From the NCBI GenBank assembly GCA_035286365.1, contig DATHJZ010000275.1, positions 1-16,632 on the forward strand: 16,632 nt of DNA, given 5' to 3'. This document shows positions 1-7,701 of the stretch, piece after piece (positions within the stretch are counted from its first letter, which is position 1; each line of letters begins with the position of its first letter). The DNA comes from CADEED01 sp035286365. Lineage in GTDB: Bacteria; Pseudomonadota; Gammaproteobacteria; Steroidobacterales; Steroidobacteraceae. Made by a program: the position numbers and the translations under genes. Below the pieces are notes generated by a model. The model was given only the letters and a program-made list of their open reading frames with translations. It was not told the DNA's origin and did not search any database.

Positions 1-66
1 CCGTGGTCCATGGGTATTGCGGAACTGATGCGCAACCTCGCGCGCCGCGGCCTGCTGAACAATTGA
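1..66 (+). CDS. xylX: C-terminal end of 2-keto-3-deoxy-D-xylonate dehydratase (XylX-like, FAH family), partial
   Basis: Only the last 21 codons before the TGA at 64-66 are inside the window. The peptide begins PWSMGIAELMRNLARRGL and ends LNN. From memory it resembles the C-terminus of the fumarylacetoacetate-hydrolase-fold XylX of Caulobacter (roughly PWTFG.SAL.RNLA.RGLL). XylX dehydrates 2-keto-3-deoxyxylonate to 2-ketoglutarate semialdehyde, the substrate of the next gene, which starts 10 bases downstream. Family assignment rests on a short tail plus gene order identical to the Caulobacter xylXABCD operon, so it is likely but not proven. The start lies outside the window. Confidence 0.62.
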   Translation, partial: PWSMGIAELMRNLARRGLLNN

Positions 67-76
67 GCGGTAGAAA

Positions 77-1519
77 ATGAGCGACACAAAACAGCTTTCC
101 CACTACATCGATGGGCAATGGGTGGCGGGTTCGCCCGCTTCGGACAGCCTCAATCCTTCCGATACGCGTGACATCGTCGCCAGGGTCCCGGGCGGCGACA
201 AAAGCACGGTAAATGCCGCTGTTTCCGCGGCGCAGGCCGCATTCCCCGCGTGGGCGAATGCCAGCCCGGAAGTGCGTTCGGACCTGCTCGACAAGGTGGG
301 CTCGACCATCATGGCGCGCGCCGACGACCTCGGCCGCCTGCTGTCGCGCGAAGAAGGCAAGACCCTGCCCGAAGGCAAGGGCGAGGTGATGCGCGCCGCG
401 CGCATTTTCAAATTTTTCGCGGGTGAAGCGTTGCGTCGTCACGGCGTGACGGTCGATTCGACGCGCCCCGGCATCGCCGTGGAAACCTACCGCGAGCCGC
501 TCGGTGTGTTCGGGTTGATAACGCCCTGGAATTTCCCGATTGCAATCCCGGTATGGAAGAGCGCGCCGGCGCTGGCCTTCGGCAACACCGTCGTCATCAA
601 GCCCGCCTCGCTCACGCCCGCGACGGCGCATGCCCTGACCGAAATTATTCATGAGGCCGGCTTCCCCAAAGGCGTCTTCAATCTGATTCTCGGCGGCGGC
701 TCGATGGGCGGTTCGCTGGTCGAACATCCCGACGTTGCCGGCGTTTCTTTCACCGGTGGCCAGAGCACGGGCGCGACGGTCGCGAAAGGCGCGATGTTGC
801 ACAACGCGCGCGTGCAGCTCGAGATGGGCGGCAAGAATCCGCTGGTCGTGCTCGACGACTGCGAACTCGACCGCGCCGTGCAGTGCGCGCTCGACGGCGC
901 GTTCTTCGGGACCGGTCAGCGCTGCACGGCCTCGAGCCGGATCATCGTGACGCAGGGCATTCACGACAAATTCATCGACGCGTTCGCGGCACGCGTGAAG
1001 GCGCTGAAGGTCGGCGATGCGCTCGCCGCGGACAGCCAGATGGGCCCGCTCGCGAGCCAGGCGCAGCTCGACACCACTCTTTCTTATGTGGACGTGGCCG
1101 TGAAGCAAGGCGGCCGGCGTGTGGTCGGCGGGGAAGTGCTCGAGCTGGGCAAGCCCGGCTACTACGTCGCGCCCGCGCTGATTGCGGACACGAAACAGGA
1201 CATGCGCATCAACATGGAAGAGGTGTTCGGCCCGGTGGCTTCCACCGTGCTCGTGAAGGACTACGAAGAGGCGCTCGCCGTGGCCAACGCCGGCGAATTC
1301 GGTCTGTCGGCCGGCATCATGACGAACTCGCTCAAGCACGCACGGCATTTCGTACGCAACGTACGCGCTGGCATGGTGATGACGAATCTGCCCACCGCGG
1401 GCGTCGACTACCACGTACCGTTCGGCGGCACGCGCAAGTCGAGCTACGGCCCGCGCGAGCAGGGCTTTGCCGCCGTCGAGTTCTATACGCAAGTAAAGAC
1501 TAGCTACACCTGGGCCTAG
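77..1519 (+). CDS. xylA: 2-ketoglutarate semialdehyde dehydrogenase (NAD(P)+-dependent ALDH)
   Basis: A full-length aldehyde dehydrogenase of 480 residues, the usual family size. Visible motifs are TPWNFP with the oxyanion Asn152, the cofactor Lys175 in VVIKPAS, FTGG at 226-229 in the cofactor-binding region, the general base Glu249 in LEMGGKN, and the catalytic Cys283 in GQRCTASS. EEVFGPV follows further on. It most resembles 2-ketoglutarate semialdehyde dehydrogenases, which make 2-ketoglutarate as the last step of the Weimberg pathway in the cytoplasm. The specific substrate is inferred from context: it sits directly behind a XylX-like end and ahead of xylose dehydrogenase, lactonase and dehydratase genes. 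Here xylA is the Caulobacter dehydrogenase name, not xylose isomerase. The Shine-Dalgarno before the ATG is weak (GGTAGAAA), which fits coupling to the upstream gene. A succinate-semialdehyde or glutarate-semialdehyde role is the main alternative. Confidence 0.9.
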   Translation: MSDTKQLSHYIDGQWVAGSPASDSLNPSDTRDIVARVPGGDKSTVNAAVSAAQAAFPAWANASPEVRSDLLDKVGSTIMARADDLGRLLSREEGKTLPEGKGEVMRAARIFKFFAGEALRRHGVTVDSTRPGIAVETYREPLGVFGLITPWNFPIAIPVWKSAPALAFGNTVVIKPASLTPATAHALTEIIHEAGFPKGVFNLILGGGSMGGSLVEHPDVAGVSFTGGQSTGATVAKGAMLHNARVQLEMGGKNPLVVLDDCELDRAVQCALDGAFFGTGQRCTASSRIIVTQGIHDKFIDAFAARVKALKVGDALAADSQMGPLASQAQLDTTLSYVDVAVKQGGRRVVGGEVLELGKPGYYVAPALIADTKQDMRINMEEVFGPVASTVLVKDYEEALAVANAGEFGLSAGIMTNSLKHARHFVRNVRAGMVMTNLPTAGVDYHVPFGGTRKSSYGPREQGFAAVEFYTQVKTSYTWA

Positions 1520-1534
1520 GGTCTCAAGAACAAC

Positions 1535-2287
1535 ATGACGCACGCTGTTTATCCGTCCCTCGCCAACAAGACCGTCGTGATCACCGGAGGCGGCTCCGGC
1601 ATCGGCGAGGTAATGGTCGAAGAATTCGCGCGTCAGAAGTCCCGGGTATTTTTCATCGACGTAGCGGTCGCCGAATCGACGAAGCTGGCCGCGAAACTCG
1701 GCGCCGGGGTGGAATTCATCAAGTGCGACGTCACGGACGTCGACGCACTGCGTCGCGCGATCGCCGACATCGAAGCCAAGGCCGGCCCGGTGGCGGTGTT
1801 GGTCAACAACGCGGCCAACGACGACCGGCACAAGTTCGAAGAAGTGACCCCGGAGTACTGGGAACAGCGCATCGCGGTGAACCTGCGCCACATGTTCTTC
1901 AGCGCGCAATTCGTCACCGCCGGCATGAGAAAGGCCGGTGGCGGCGCGATCATCAACTTAGGCTCCGTGTCCTGGCATTCGGCCATTCCCGAACTCTCTA
2001 TATACGAGACGGCCAAGGCAGGTATCGAAGGCATGACGCGTGCGCTGGCGCGCGATCTGGGCGAAGCGAACATCCGCGTCAACTGCGTCGTCCCCGGCGC
2101 GATCCGCACGCCGCGGCAAATGAAGCTCTGGCATACGCCGGAGGAAGAAGCGAAGATTCTCGCCCAGCAGTGCCTCAAGTCCCGCATCGATCCCATTCAT
2201 GTGGCGGCCATGGTGCTGTTCCTGGCATCGGATGACGCGCGCATGTGTACGGCGCACAACTTTTGGGTCGACGGCGGGTATCGTTAA
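1535..2287 (+). CDS. xylB: D-xylose 1-dehydrogenase (NAD+), classical SDR
   Basis: A 250-residue classical short-chain dehydrogenase. It has the nucleotide motif TGGGSGIG (18-25), Asp42 at the end of beta-2 (favours NAD+ over NADP+), NNAAN (91-95), catalytic Ser144 and the YETAK pair Tyr157/Lys161. The stretches NDDRHK, VNLRHM, GSVSWH, LYETAKAGIEGMTRALAR-like and ASDDA..CT...W.D.G.R closely match remembered Caulobacter XylB, which oxidises D-xylose to D-xylono-1,4-lactone. It starts 15 bases after xylA, and the lactonase follows 12 bases later, which fits product hand-over. Related SDRs oxidise L-arabinose, D-galactose or L-fucose, so another aldose is possible; the operon order argues for xylose. 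Confidence 0.88.
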   Translation: MTHAVYPSLANKTVVITGGGSGIGEVMVEEFARQKSRVFFIDVAVAESTKLAAKLGAGVEFIKCDVTDVDALRRAIADIEAKAGPVAVLVNNAANDDRHKFEEVTPEYWEQRIAVNLRHMFFSAQFVTAGMRKAGGGAIINLGSVSWHSAIPELSIYETAKAGIEGMTRALARDLGEANIRVNCVVPGAIRTPRQMKLWHTPEEEAKILAQQCLKSRIDPIHVAAMVLFLASDDARMCTAHNFWVDGGYR

Positions 2288-2299
2288 TCCGGGGGCGCA

Positions 2300-3172
2300 A
2301 TGTCGGAAGTCGAGTGCGTTTGGCCCCTCGGTGCGGTGCTCGGTGAGGGACCGGTCTGGTCCGCGGTCGAGAAGTGCGTGTGGTTCGTCGACATCAAGGC
2401 GCCGGCCATTCACCGTTTCGATCCGGCGACCGGCGATCAGCGCACCTGGCCCGCGCCCGAGCGTGTCGGTTTCGTATTCCCCACGTCCGCCGGCTGGTTG
2501 ATCGCGGGCCTCAAGACCGGCCTTCATCGGTTTAACCCGGAAACCGGCAACTTCGCGCTGCTGCACGTGGTCGAGCCGCACGCGCCTAACAACCGGCTCA
2601 ACGACGGCTTCGTCGACTCACATGGCTTCCTGTGGTTCGGTTCGATGGACGACAAGGAAGAGGAACCGAGCGGCGCGCTCTACCAGCTCGGCGATGCGGG
2701 CTGCGTGACGCGCGATCCCGGGTACGTCGTGACCAACGGTCCGGCGGAGAGCCCCGACGGGCGTGTGCTGTATCACACGGATACGCTGGCCGGCATCATC
2801 TATGCCTTCGATCGTGCGCGCAGCGGATCGCTGTCCAACAAGCGGATTTTCGTGCGGCTGCCGCAGGGCGGGGGATTTCCCGACGGCCCGTGCGTCGACG
2901 TCGAGGGCTGCCTCTGGACCGGTGTATTCGGCGGTTGGAGCCTGCAACGTTATTCGCCCACGGGCGAGCTGCTGCAGACGCTGCGACTGCCCTGCTCCGC
3001 CGTGACCAAGGCCGCCTTCGCGGGTGACGATTTGAAGACGCTGTACATCACCACCGCGCACGTTGCGCTCAACGCGGAAGAACGCAGGCAGCAGCCGCTC
3101 GCCGGCGGCCTGTTCCGTGCGCGCGTCGAGGTGCCCGGTCTGCCACAGGGAATCGTGTCGCATGGGATCTGA
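2300..3172 (+). CDS. xylC: D-xylono-1,4-lactonase, SMP-30/gluconolactonase family
   Basis: A 290-residue six-bladed beta-propeller lactonase of the SMP-30/LRE-like family, almost the length of Caulobacter XylC. Divalent-metal and active-site residues can be picked out: Glu16 in LGEGPVW, Asn101/Asp102 in NNRLND, Asn146 in TNGP and Asp195 in FPDGP. YHTDTL and the LKTLYITTA blade motif are typical. It opens the lactone made by the dehydrogenase to xylonate in the cytoplasm; no signal peptide is seen. The ATG follows a purine-rich GGGGGCGCA. Its last 11 bases overlap the start of the dehydratase gene, so the two are probably translationally coupled. Confidence 0.88.
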   Translation: MSEVECVWPLGAVLGEGPVWSAVEKCVWFVDIKAPAIHRFDPATGDQRTWPAPERVGFVFPTSAGWLIAGLKTGLHRFNPETGNFALLHVVEPHAPNNRLNDGFVDSHGFLWFGSMDDKEEEPSGALYQLGDAGCVTRDPGYVVTNGPAESPDGRVLYHTDTLAGIIYAFDRARSGSLSNKRIFVRLPQGGGFPDGPCVDVEGCLWTGVFGGWSLQRYSPTGELLQTLRLPCSAVTKAAFAGDDLKTLYITTAHVALNAEERRQQPLAGGLFRARVEVPGLPQGIVSHGI

Positions 3173-4961
3173 CTCCACCACGCAGGTGCAACCAAAACGC
3201 CGCTTCCGTTCACGCGACTGGTTCGACGATCCGAAACATCTCGACATGGTGGCGTTATATCTCGAGCGCTTCATGAACTACGGCCTGACGGCCGAGGAAC
3301 TGCTGTCCGGAAAACCGATCATCGGCATCGCGCAGACCGGCGGCGATCTCACGCCCTGCAATCGCGTGCACCTCGACACGGTGAAGCGCGTGCGCGAAGG
3401 CATCCGCGATGCCGGCGGCGTGCCGATGGAATTCCCACTGCATCCGATCTTCGAGAATTGCCGCCGGCCCACCGCGGCGCTCGATCGCAACCTCGCCTAT
3501 CTCGGCCTCGTGGAGATACTGCACGGCTACCCGATCGACGCAGTCGTACTGACTACCGGCTGCGACAAGACGACCCCGGCGCAGATCATGGCGGCTTCGA
3601 CCGTCGACATCCCGGCCATCGTGCTCTCCGGTGGCCCGATGCTCGATGGCTGGCACGACGGCGACCTGGTCGGCTCCGGCACGGTCATCTGGCGTTCACG
3701 CCGCAAACTCGCCGCGGGCCAGATCAACGAGAAGCAGTTCCTCGAAGCGGCCGCCGCGTCGGCGCCGTCGCTCGGCCACTGCAACACCATGGGTACGGCC
3801 TCGACGATGAATGCGGTCGCCGAAGTGCTGGGACTTTCGCTGCCGGGGTGCGCGGCGATTCCCGCGCCCTATCGCGAACGCGGCCAGATTTCCTATCTCA
3901 CCGGCCGGCGCATCGTCGAGCTTGCTTACGAGGATCTGCGCCCCTCGAAGATCCTGACGCGCCAGTCGTTCCTGAACGCGATTGCGGCGATCGCCGCCAT
4001 CGGTGGATCGACCAACGCACAGCCGCACCTGGTCGCGATGGCGCGTCACGCCGGGCTTTCGATCACACCCGATGACTGGATGAAGTACGGCCGCGACATT
4101 CCGCTCCTCGTGAACATGCAGCCGGCCGGAAAGTATCTCGGCGAGCGTTTTCATCGCGCCGGCGGCGTACCCGCCGTACTGGCGGAGCTGCTGCGCGTCG
4201 GCAAGATCGACGGCCAGGCCTTGACCGTCACCGGCCGCACGCTGACCCAGAACGTCGACGAGTACGTCGCCGGACGTGCCGCGGTCGACCGCGACGTCAT
4301 CACGACTTATGAGAAACCCCTGCAGGAAAAAGCGGGGTTCCTCGTCTTGAAGGGAAACCTGTTCGATTTCGCAATCATGAAGACCAGCGTCATCTCGGCG
4401 GAATTCCGCCAGCGCTATCTCGGCAATGGCGACAGCTTCGAGTGCCGGGCGGTCGTTTTCGACGGCTCGACTGATTATCACGACCGGATCAACGACCCCT
4501 CACTCGGCATCGACGAACACACGATCCTCGTGATCCGCGGGTCTGGCCCGCTCGGCTGGCCGGGGTCGGCGGAGGTCGTGAACATGCAGCCGCCCGATGC
4601 GCTGATCAAACGCGGCATCATGAGCCTGCCGACCCTCGGGGACGGCCGGCAATCGGGCACCTCGGACAGCCCGTCGATCCTCAATTGTTCTCCGGAAAGC
4701 GCTGCGGGCGGCGGACTCGCGTGGCTCAAGAGCGGGGACCGGATCCGCATCGATCTTGCCGCGGGCACCTGTGACATGCTGGTGGCCGCGGAGGAGATTG
4801 CGCGGCGCAAGGGCGACGGATTGCCACCGGTGCCGCCGAGCGCGACTCCCTGGCAGGAACTGTATCGCTCGACCGTCGGGCAGCTCGACAGCGGGGCCGT
4901 AATGGAAATGGCGGTCAAATATCGCGGCGTGGCGCGCAAGACGCCGCGTCACAATCACTAG
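3162..4961 (+). CDS. xylD: D-xylonate dehydratase, IlvD/Edd family with Fe-S cluster
   Basis: A 599-residue IlvD/Edd dehydratase. The three cluster cysteines expected for the pentonate branch are visible: Cys66 in GGDLTPCN, Cys134 in TTGCDKTTPA (Lys136 is probably the carbamylated Mg ligand) and Cys207 in HCNTMGTASTM. It removes water from D-xylonate to give 2-keto-3-deoxyxylonate. The reading frame is open from 3063, but the ATG at 3162 is preferred: it follows CACAGGGA, overlaps the lactonase stop by 11 bases and gives an N-terminus (RSRDWFDDP) typical of this branch. Caulobacter XylD is about the same length. L-arabinonate and other sugar-acid dehydratases are close relatives, so substrate is assigned mainly from the operon. 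Confidence 0.9.
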   Translation: MGSDSTTQVQPKRRFRSRDWFDDPKHLDMVALYLERFMNYGLTAEELLSGKPIIGIAQTGGDLTPCNRVHLDTVKRVREGIRDAGGVPMEFPLHPIFENCRRPTAALDRNLAYLGLVEILHGYPIDAVVLTTGCDKTTPAQIMAASTVDIPAIVLSGGPMLDGWHDGDLVGSGTVIWRSRRKLAAGQINEKQFLEAAAASAPSLGHCNTMGTASTMNAVAEVLGLSLPGCAAIPAPYRERGQISYLTGRRIVELAYEDLRPSKILTRQSFLNAIAAIAAIGGSTNAQPHLVAMARHAGLSITPDDWMKYGRDIPLLVNMQPAGKYLGERFHRAGGVPAVLAELLRVGKIDGQALTVTGRTLTQNVDEYVAGRAAVDRDVITTYEKPLQEKAGFLVLKGNLFDFAIMKTSVISAEFRQRYLGNGDSFECRAVVFDGSTDYHDRINDPSLGIDEHTILVIRGSGPLGWPGSAEVVNMQPPDALIKRGIMSLPTLGDGRQSGTSDSPSILNCSPESAAGGGLAWLKSGDRIRIDLAAGTCDMLVAAEEIARRKGDGLPPVPPSATPWQELYRSTVGQLDSGAVMEMAVKYRGVARKTPRHNH

Positions 4962-4979
4962 TTAGACAACGAGGTTTAG

Positions 4980-6443
4980 ATGACTCCGCCGCGCCTCAGT
5001 GAGGCGAGCCTGCATTCGGTCCGCTCGGGCACGATACTGCCGACCTACCACCGCGACGCCACGCGTATCGGGATAGTCCACATCGGGCCCGGTGCATTCC
5101 ACCGCGCGCACCAGGCGTACTACGTCGACACGTTGCTGCATTCGGACAAGCGCTGGGCCATCTCGGCGCTGTCGCTCAAGAGCAGCGGGCTGCGCGACGC
5201 ACTGAAGGAACAGCAGGGTCTCTATACCCTGGTGGAACTCGGTGCCGCGCCGCGCGCACGCGTCATCGGCGCGATTCGCGAGCTGCTGGTGGGTTCGACC
5301 GATGCCGGGGCGGCCTTTGCGCGCCTCTGCGCGCGCGATACGCGCATCGTGTCGCTCACGGTCACCGAGAAGGGCTACTGCCTCGACGCACACAACGCAC
5401 TCGATCCGGCCAACGCCGACATCGTGCACGACCTTGCGAATCCGACGCAGCCGCGCAGCACCATCGGCTGGATCGTCGAGGGACTGCGCCGGCGGCGCTC
5501 CCAGGGCGTGCCCCCTTTCGCGGTGCTGAGCTGCGACAACCTGCCTGACAACGGACAGGTCCTGCATCGGGCGCTGGTCGCGTTCGCCCGCAGCTCCGAT
5601 ATCGACCTGGCGCGATGGATCGAAGCCGAAGTGGTCTGCCCGCGCACGATGGTCGACAGCATCACGCCCGCCACCGACGACGCGCTGCGCAAGCGCGCAC
5701 TGGAACTGACCGGCATCGCCGACGCGTGGCCGATCCAGCGCGAGCCGTTCACGCAATGGGTCATCGAGGATCTGCCGGTCATGCGCGACGCGGACTGGCA
5801 GTCGGTCGGTGTGACGCTCGCCAGGGACGTCAGCGTCTATGACCGCGCGAAGCTGCGGCTGGTCAACGGACCGCATTCCACGCTCACCTATCTCGGCTTG
5901 CTGCGCGGGCATGAATCCGTCGCCGATGCGATGCGCGACGAGCAGCTCGCCCAATTCGTCGAGTTGCTGATGACCGAAGATCTCAAGCCCAGTCTCGGCA
6001 ACACGCCGGGCTTCGACATCGAACACTACATTTCCGCGGTATTGGCGCGCTTCCATAACCCGGGCATTCGCCACCTGCTTAGCCAGATTGCATGGGACGG
6101 CTCGAAGAAGCTGCCGGTGCGAATCACGGTGAGTATTGTGGAAGCGCTGCGCGCGGGCCGGCCGATACACCGTCTGGTCATGCCGCTGGCGGCGTGGATG
6201 CGCTTCATCGCGCGCCAGGCAAAGGCCGGCGTCGCAATCGTCGATCCGGATGCGGCCCGCCTCACCGCGATCGGCAATGCCTGCAACGGCGATGCGCGCG
6301 CGGACGTCGCCCGATTCAACGTGTGCGAGTCCGTGCTGCCGCCCGCGTTGTTCGGCGAAGAGCGCTTTCGCAGCGCGCTCGAAGCGGCGTACGCTCGCCT
6401 CGCCGAGCCGCATTCCGCGCTCACGGCAGAGTTGTCCTCATGA
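4980..6443 (+). CDS. Mannitol dehydrogenase/fructuronate reductase family (UxuB-like) polyol-specific long-chain dehydrogenase
   Basis: A 487-residue protein with the N-terminal Rossmann domain (IGPGAFHRAHQAYY at about 35-48) and C-terminal domain of the mannitol dehydrogenase family. The catalytic signature K-x4-N-x2-H is intact as Lys291, Asn296, His299 in AKLRLVNGPHS, matching Lys295/Asn300/His303 of Pseudomonas mannitol 2-dehydrogenase. The family includes D-mannitol, D-arabinitol and tagaturonate/fructuronate oxidoreductases, and sequence alone does not settle which. Fructuronate reductase is attractive: xylan carries glucuronate side chains, whose catabolism passes through fructuronate to mannonate, and uxuB-like genes sit in xylan loci of Xanthomonas. 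D-arabinitol or xylitol oxidation is the alternative. A clear GAGG (4971-4974) precedes the ATG; it follows xylD by 18 bases and overlaps the next gene as ATGA. Confidence 0.82.
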   Translation: MTPPRLSEASLHSVRSGTILPTYHRDATRIGIVHIGPGAFHRAHQAYYVDTLLHSDKRWAISALSLKSSGLRDALKEQQGLYTLVELGAAPRARVIGAIRELLVGSTDAGAAFARLCARDTRIVSLTVTEKGYCLDAHNALDPANADIVHDLANPTQPRSTIGWIVEGLRRRRSQGVPPFAVLSCDNLPDNGQVLHRALVAFARSSDIDLARWIEAEVVCPRTMVDSITPATDDALRKRALELTGIADAWPIQREPFTQWVIEDLPVMRDADWQSVGVTLARDVSVYDRAKLRLVNGPHSTLTYLGLLRGHESVADAMRDEQLAQFVELLMTEDLKPSLGNTPGFDIEHYISAVLARFHNPGIRHLLSQIAWDGSKKLPVRITVSIVEALRAGRPIHRLVMPLAAWMRFIARQAKAGVAIVDPDAARLTAIGNACNGDARADVARFNVCESVLPPALFGEERFRSALEAAYARLAEPHSALTAELSS

Positions 6444-6838
6444 GCACCTCACGCAGAACTTTCATCGCAACAACCGCCGCCGTGGCGATTGTTCCCCATG
6501 CCGGAGCCGCCGCCGCCGTGAATACCTATCCCAAGCTGATCCACCACGTGTTTTTCTGGCTGAAGAATCCTCAGTCGCAGGACGATCTCGCGAAGCTGCT
6601 GACCGGGCTGCGGACACTCACGAAAATTGAGAGCGTCCGCGGCGCGCACTTCGGCGTGCCGGCCAGTACCGAGAAGCGCGATGTCGTCGACAACAGCTAC
6701 AGCGCTTCCGAGGTGCTGTTCTTCGACGATGCAGCCGGGCAGAAAATCTACCAGGACCACGAGATCCACAAGAAATTCGTGGCCGACTGCTCCCACTTGT
6801 GGGAGCGCGTGGTGGTTTACGACGCCATTTCCGCCTGA
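6440..6838 (+). CDS. Tat-exported Dabb-domain (stress-responsive alpha/beta barrel) protein
   Basis: A 132-residue protein whose ATG overlaps the previous stop (ATGA), marking it as the last gene of the catabolic operon. Residues 4-27 form a twin-arginine signal: SRRTFIATT, a short hydrophobic stretch, then an Ala-rich likely cleavage region. The mature part starts near NTYPKLIHHVFFWLKNP and reads as a dimeric alpha-beta barrel (Dabb, PF07876): the conserved HHVFFWLK strand, a helix with LLTGLRTL, and a C-terminal YQDHEIHKKFV...W..VVVYD. Dabb proteins form small dimeric ferredoxin-like barrels; several have no known reaction. A periplasmic role in sugar uptake or lactone/aldehyde handling is possible but only a guess. 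Its 3' end overlaps the convergent SapC gene by 22 bases. Confidence 0.8.
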   Translation: MSTSRRTFIATTAAVAIVPHAGAAAAVNTYPKLIHHVFFWLKNPQSQDDLAKLLTGLRTLTKIESVRGAHFGVPASTEKRDVVDNSYSASEVLFFDDAAGQKIYQDHEIHKKFVADCSHLWERVVVYDAISA

Positions 6839-7557
6839 CGCGCGCGACGCCGGTGCTTGAGATCGATCAGCCTGCGCACATTGTTCAGCGAAGCGGCCAC
6901 CAGGAACGCGCCCTGTAGAAAACCGGCGCGGTTGAGGTTCTCGAGCGTCGCGCCGGCGAGCTTGCGCAGCTTTTCCTCGCTGATGGTGTGCAGCCCGAGC
7001 AGGCTGTACTGCTCGGTGTCGCTGAACTTCACCTCCACCTTGACGGGCTCGATCAACTCCGCGGCGGTGAACGCCGCGAACATCGCCTTGCTCGCCGCCA
7101 TGCCTTCGCTGATGCCGTTGAGGATGGCGGCCACCCGGTCGATGTAGCGGCTGTTGCCGCCCTGCGGCAGGAACACGGGCTCACCCTCGGTCTGGCTCAC
7201 GCGCGGACTGTCCATGTCGACGTGGATCACCGCCGTTGGGCGTCCCTCGCCTTGCTGGTCCTGGAAGCCGATCAGGAACGGACCGCGGGCAACGATGCCG
7301 GGAATGTAGCCCGCTTGCCAGCCATGTTCGTCGAGGAACACGTTCTCGTCCTTCGAGAAGCCCAGCAGGGCGATGGACTGGTACTCCCCGCTCGCGGGGT
7401 CCTTGCGAAAGAAGATCGGGTATTCGCGCTGTATGTCGGCGTATTCGGTGGGGAACGTCAGAACGGTTCCTACGTTGTCGCCGAATTCGCTGCCGTGGCG
7501 CGTGATCACGCGCAGGTCCTTGTGCGTGATGTTGTTGAGCAATACGTGTCTGGTCAT
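6817..7557 (-). CDS. SapC family protein
   Basis: A 246-residue cytoplasmic-looking protein without signal peptide or membrane segment. It matches the SapC family (PF07277): an N-terminal VLLNNITHKDLRV, an FPTEYADIQREYPIFFRKD segment, GFSKDENVFLDE.GW...YIPGIVARGPFLIG in the middle, and a C-terminal ISEEKL..L.G..L..L...G.L half. The name comes from a Campylobacter S-layer locus; the biochemical role in this setting is unknown. SapC genes are recurrently found beside TonB-dependent receptors and tryptophan-halogenase-like genes in Xanthomonadales, Caulobacterales and marine gammaproteobacteria, as here. The start is an ATG at 7555-7557 without a strong Shine-Dalgarno. A terminator separates it from the receptor gene upstream, so it may have its own promoter in 7558-7600 or depend on read-through. 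Confidence 0.85.
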   Translation of the reverse strand: MTRHVLLNNITHKDLRVITRHGSEFGDNVGTVLTFPTEYADIQREYPIFFRKDPASGEYQSIALLGFSKDENVFLDEHGWQAGYIPGIVARGPFLIGFQDQQGEGRPTAVIHVDMDSPRVSQTEGEPVFLPQGGNSRYIDRVAAILNGISEGMAASKAMFAAFTAAELIEPVKVEVKFSDTEQYSLLGLHTISEEKLRKLAGATLENLNRAGFLQGAFLVAASLNNVRRLIDLKHRRRARQAEMAS

Positions 7558-7591
7558 TTCGGGTTCCCGCAGTGCGGCCGCAATTGTGCTG

Positions 7592-7626
7592 CAAAAAGAA
7601 AAAGGCCGCTGTGGAACAGCGGCCTT
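7592..7626 (-). terminator. Rho-independent terminator after the TonB receptor gene
   Basis: AAGGCCGCTGT (7602-7612), loop GGA, ACAGCGGCCTT (7616-7626) is a perfect 11-base-pair stem. On the - strand it is followed by an interrupted U-run (complement of the A-rich 7592-7603). The + side has only TTCTTC, so the terminator mainly serves the - strand receptor transcript. Confidence 0.88.
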
Positions 7627-7657
7627 CTTCGTATCGACTATCGACCCTTAAAGATTG

Positions 7658-7671
7658 ACCCTTTAAAGGGT
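7658..7671. repeat. 14-base perfect palindrome ACCCTTTAAAGGGT
   Basis: A perfect inverted repeat between the receptor stop and its terminator. A related half, GACCCTTAAA, occurs just before it (7643-7652), giving a near direct repeat. A further small hairpin TTGCGC-TTGC-GCGCAA is at 7681-7696. They may be mRNA 3'-end structures; no function is assigned. Confidence 0.5.
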
Positions 7672-7701
7672 TCCAGGCATTTGCGCTTGCGCGCAATCAG
7701 C

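Noticed and set aside
3063..3161. N-terminal extension of xylonate dehydratase by 33 residues
   Set aside because: The extension is inside the lactonase coding region and reads as low-quality Arg/Ser/Cys-rich sequence; the ATG at 3162 has a Shine-Dalgarno and a normal family N-terminus.
4962..6413. 483-codon open frame on the - strand
   Set aside because: Lies fully antisense to the mannitol-dehydrogenase-family gene, which has intact catalytic motifs; no domain seen.
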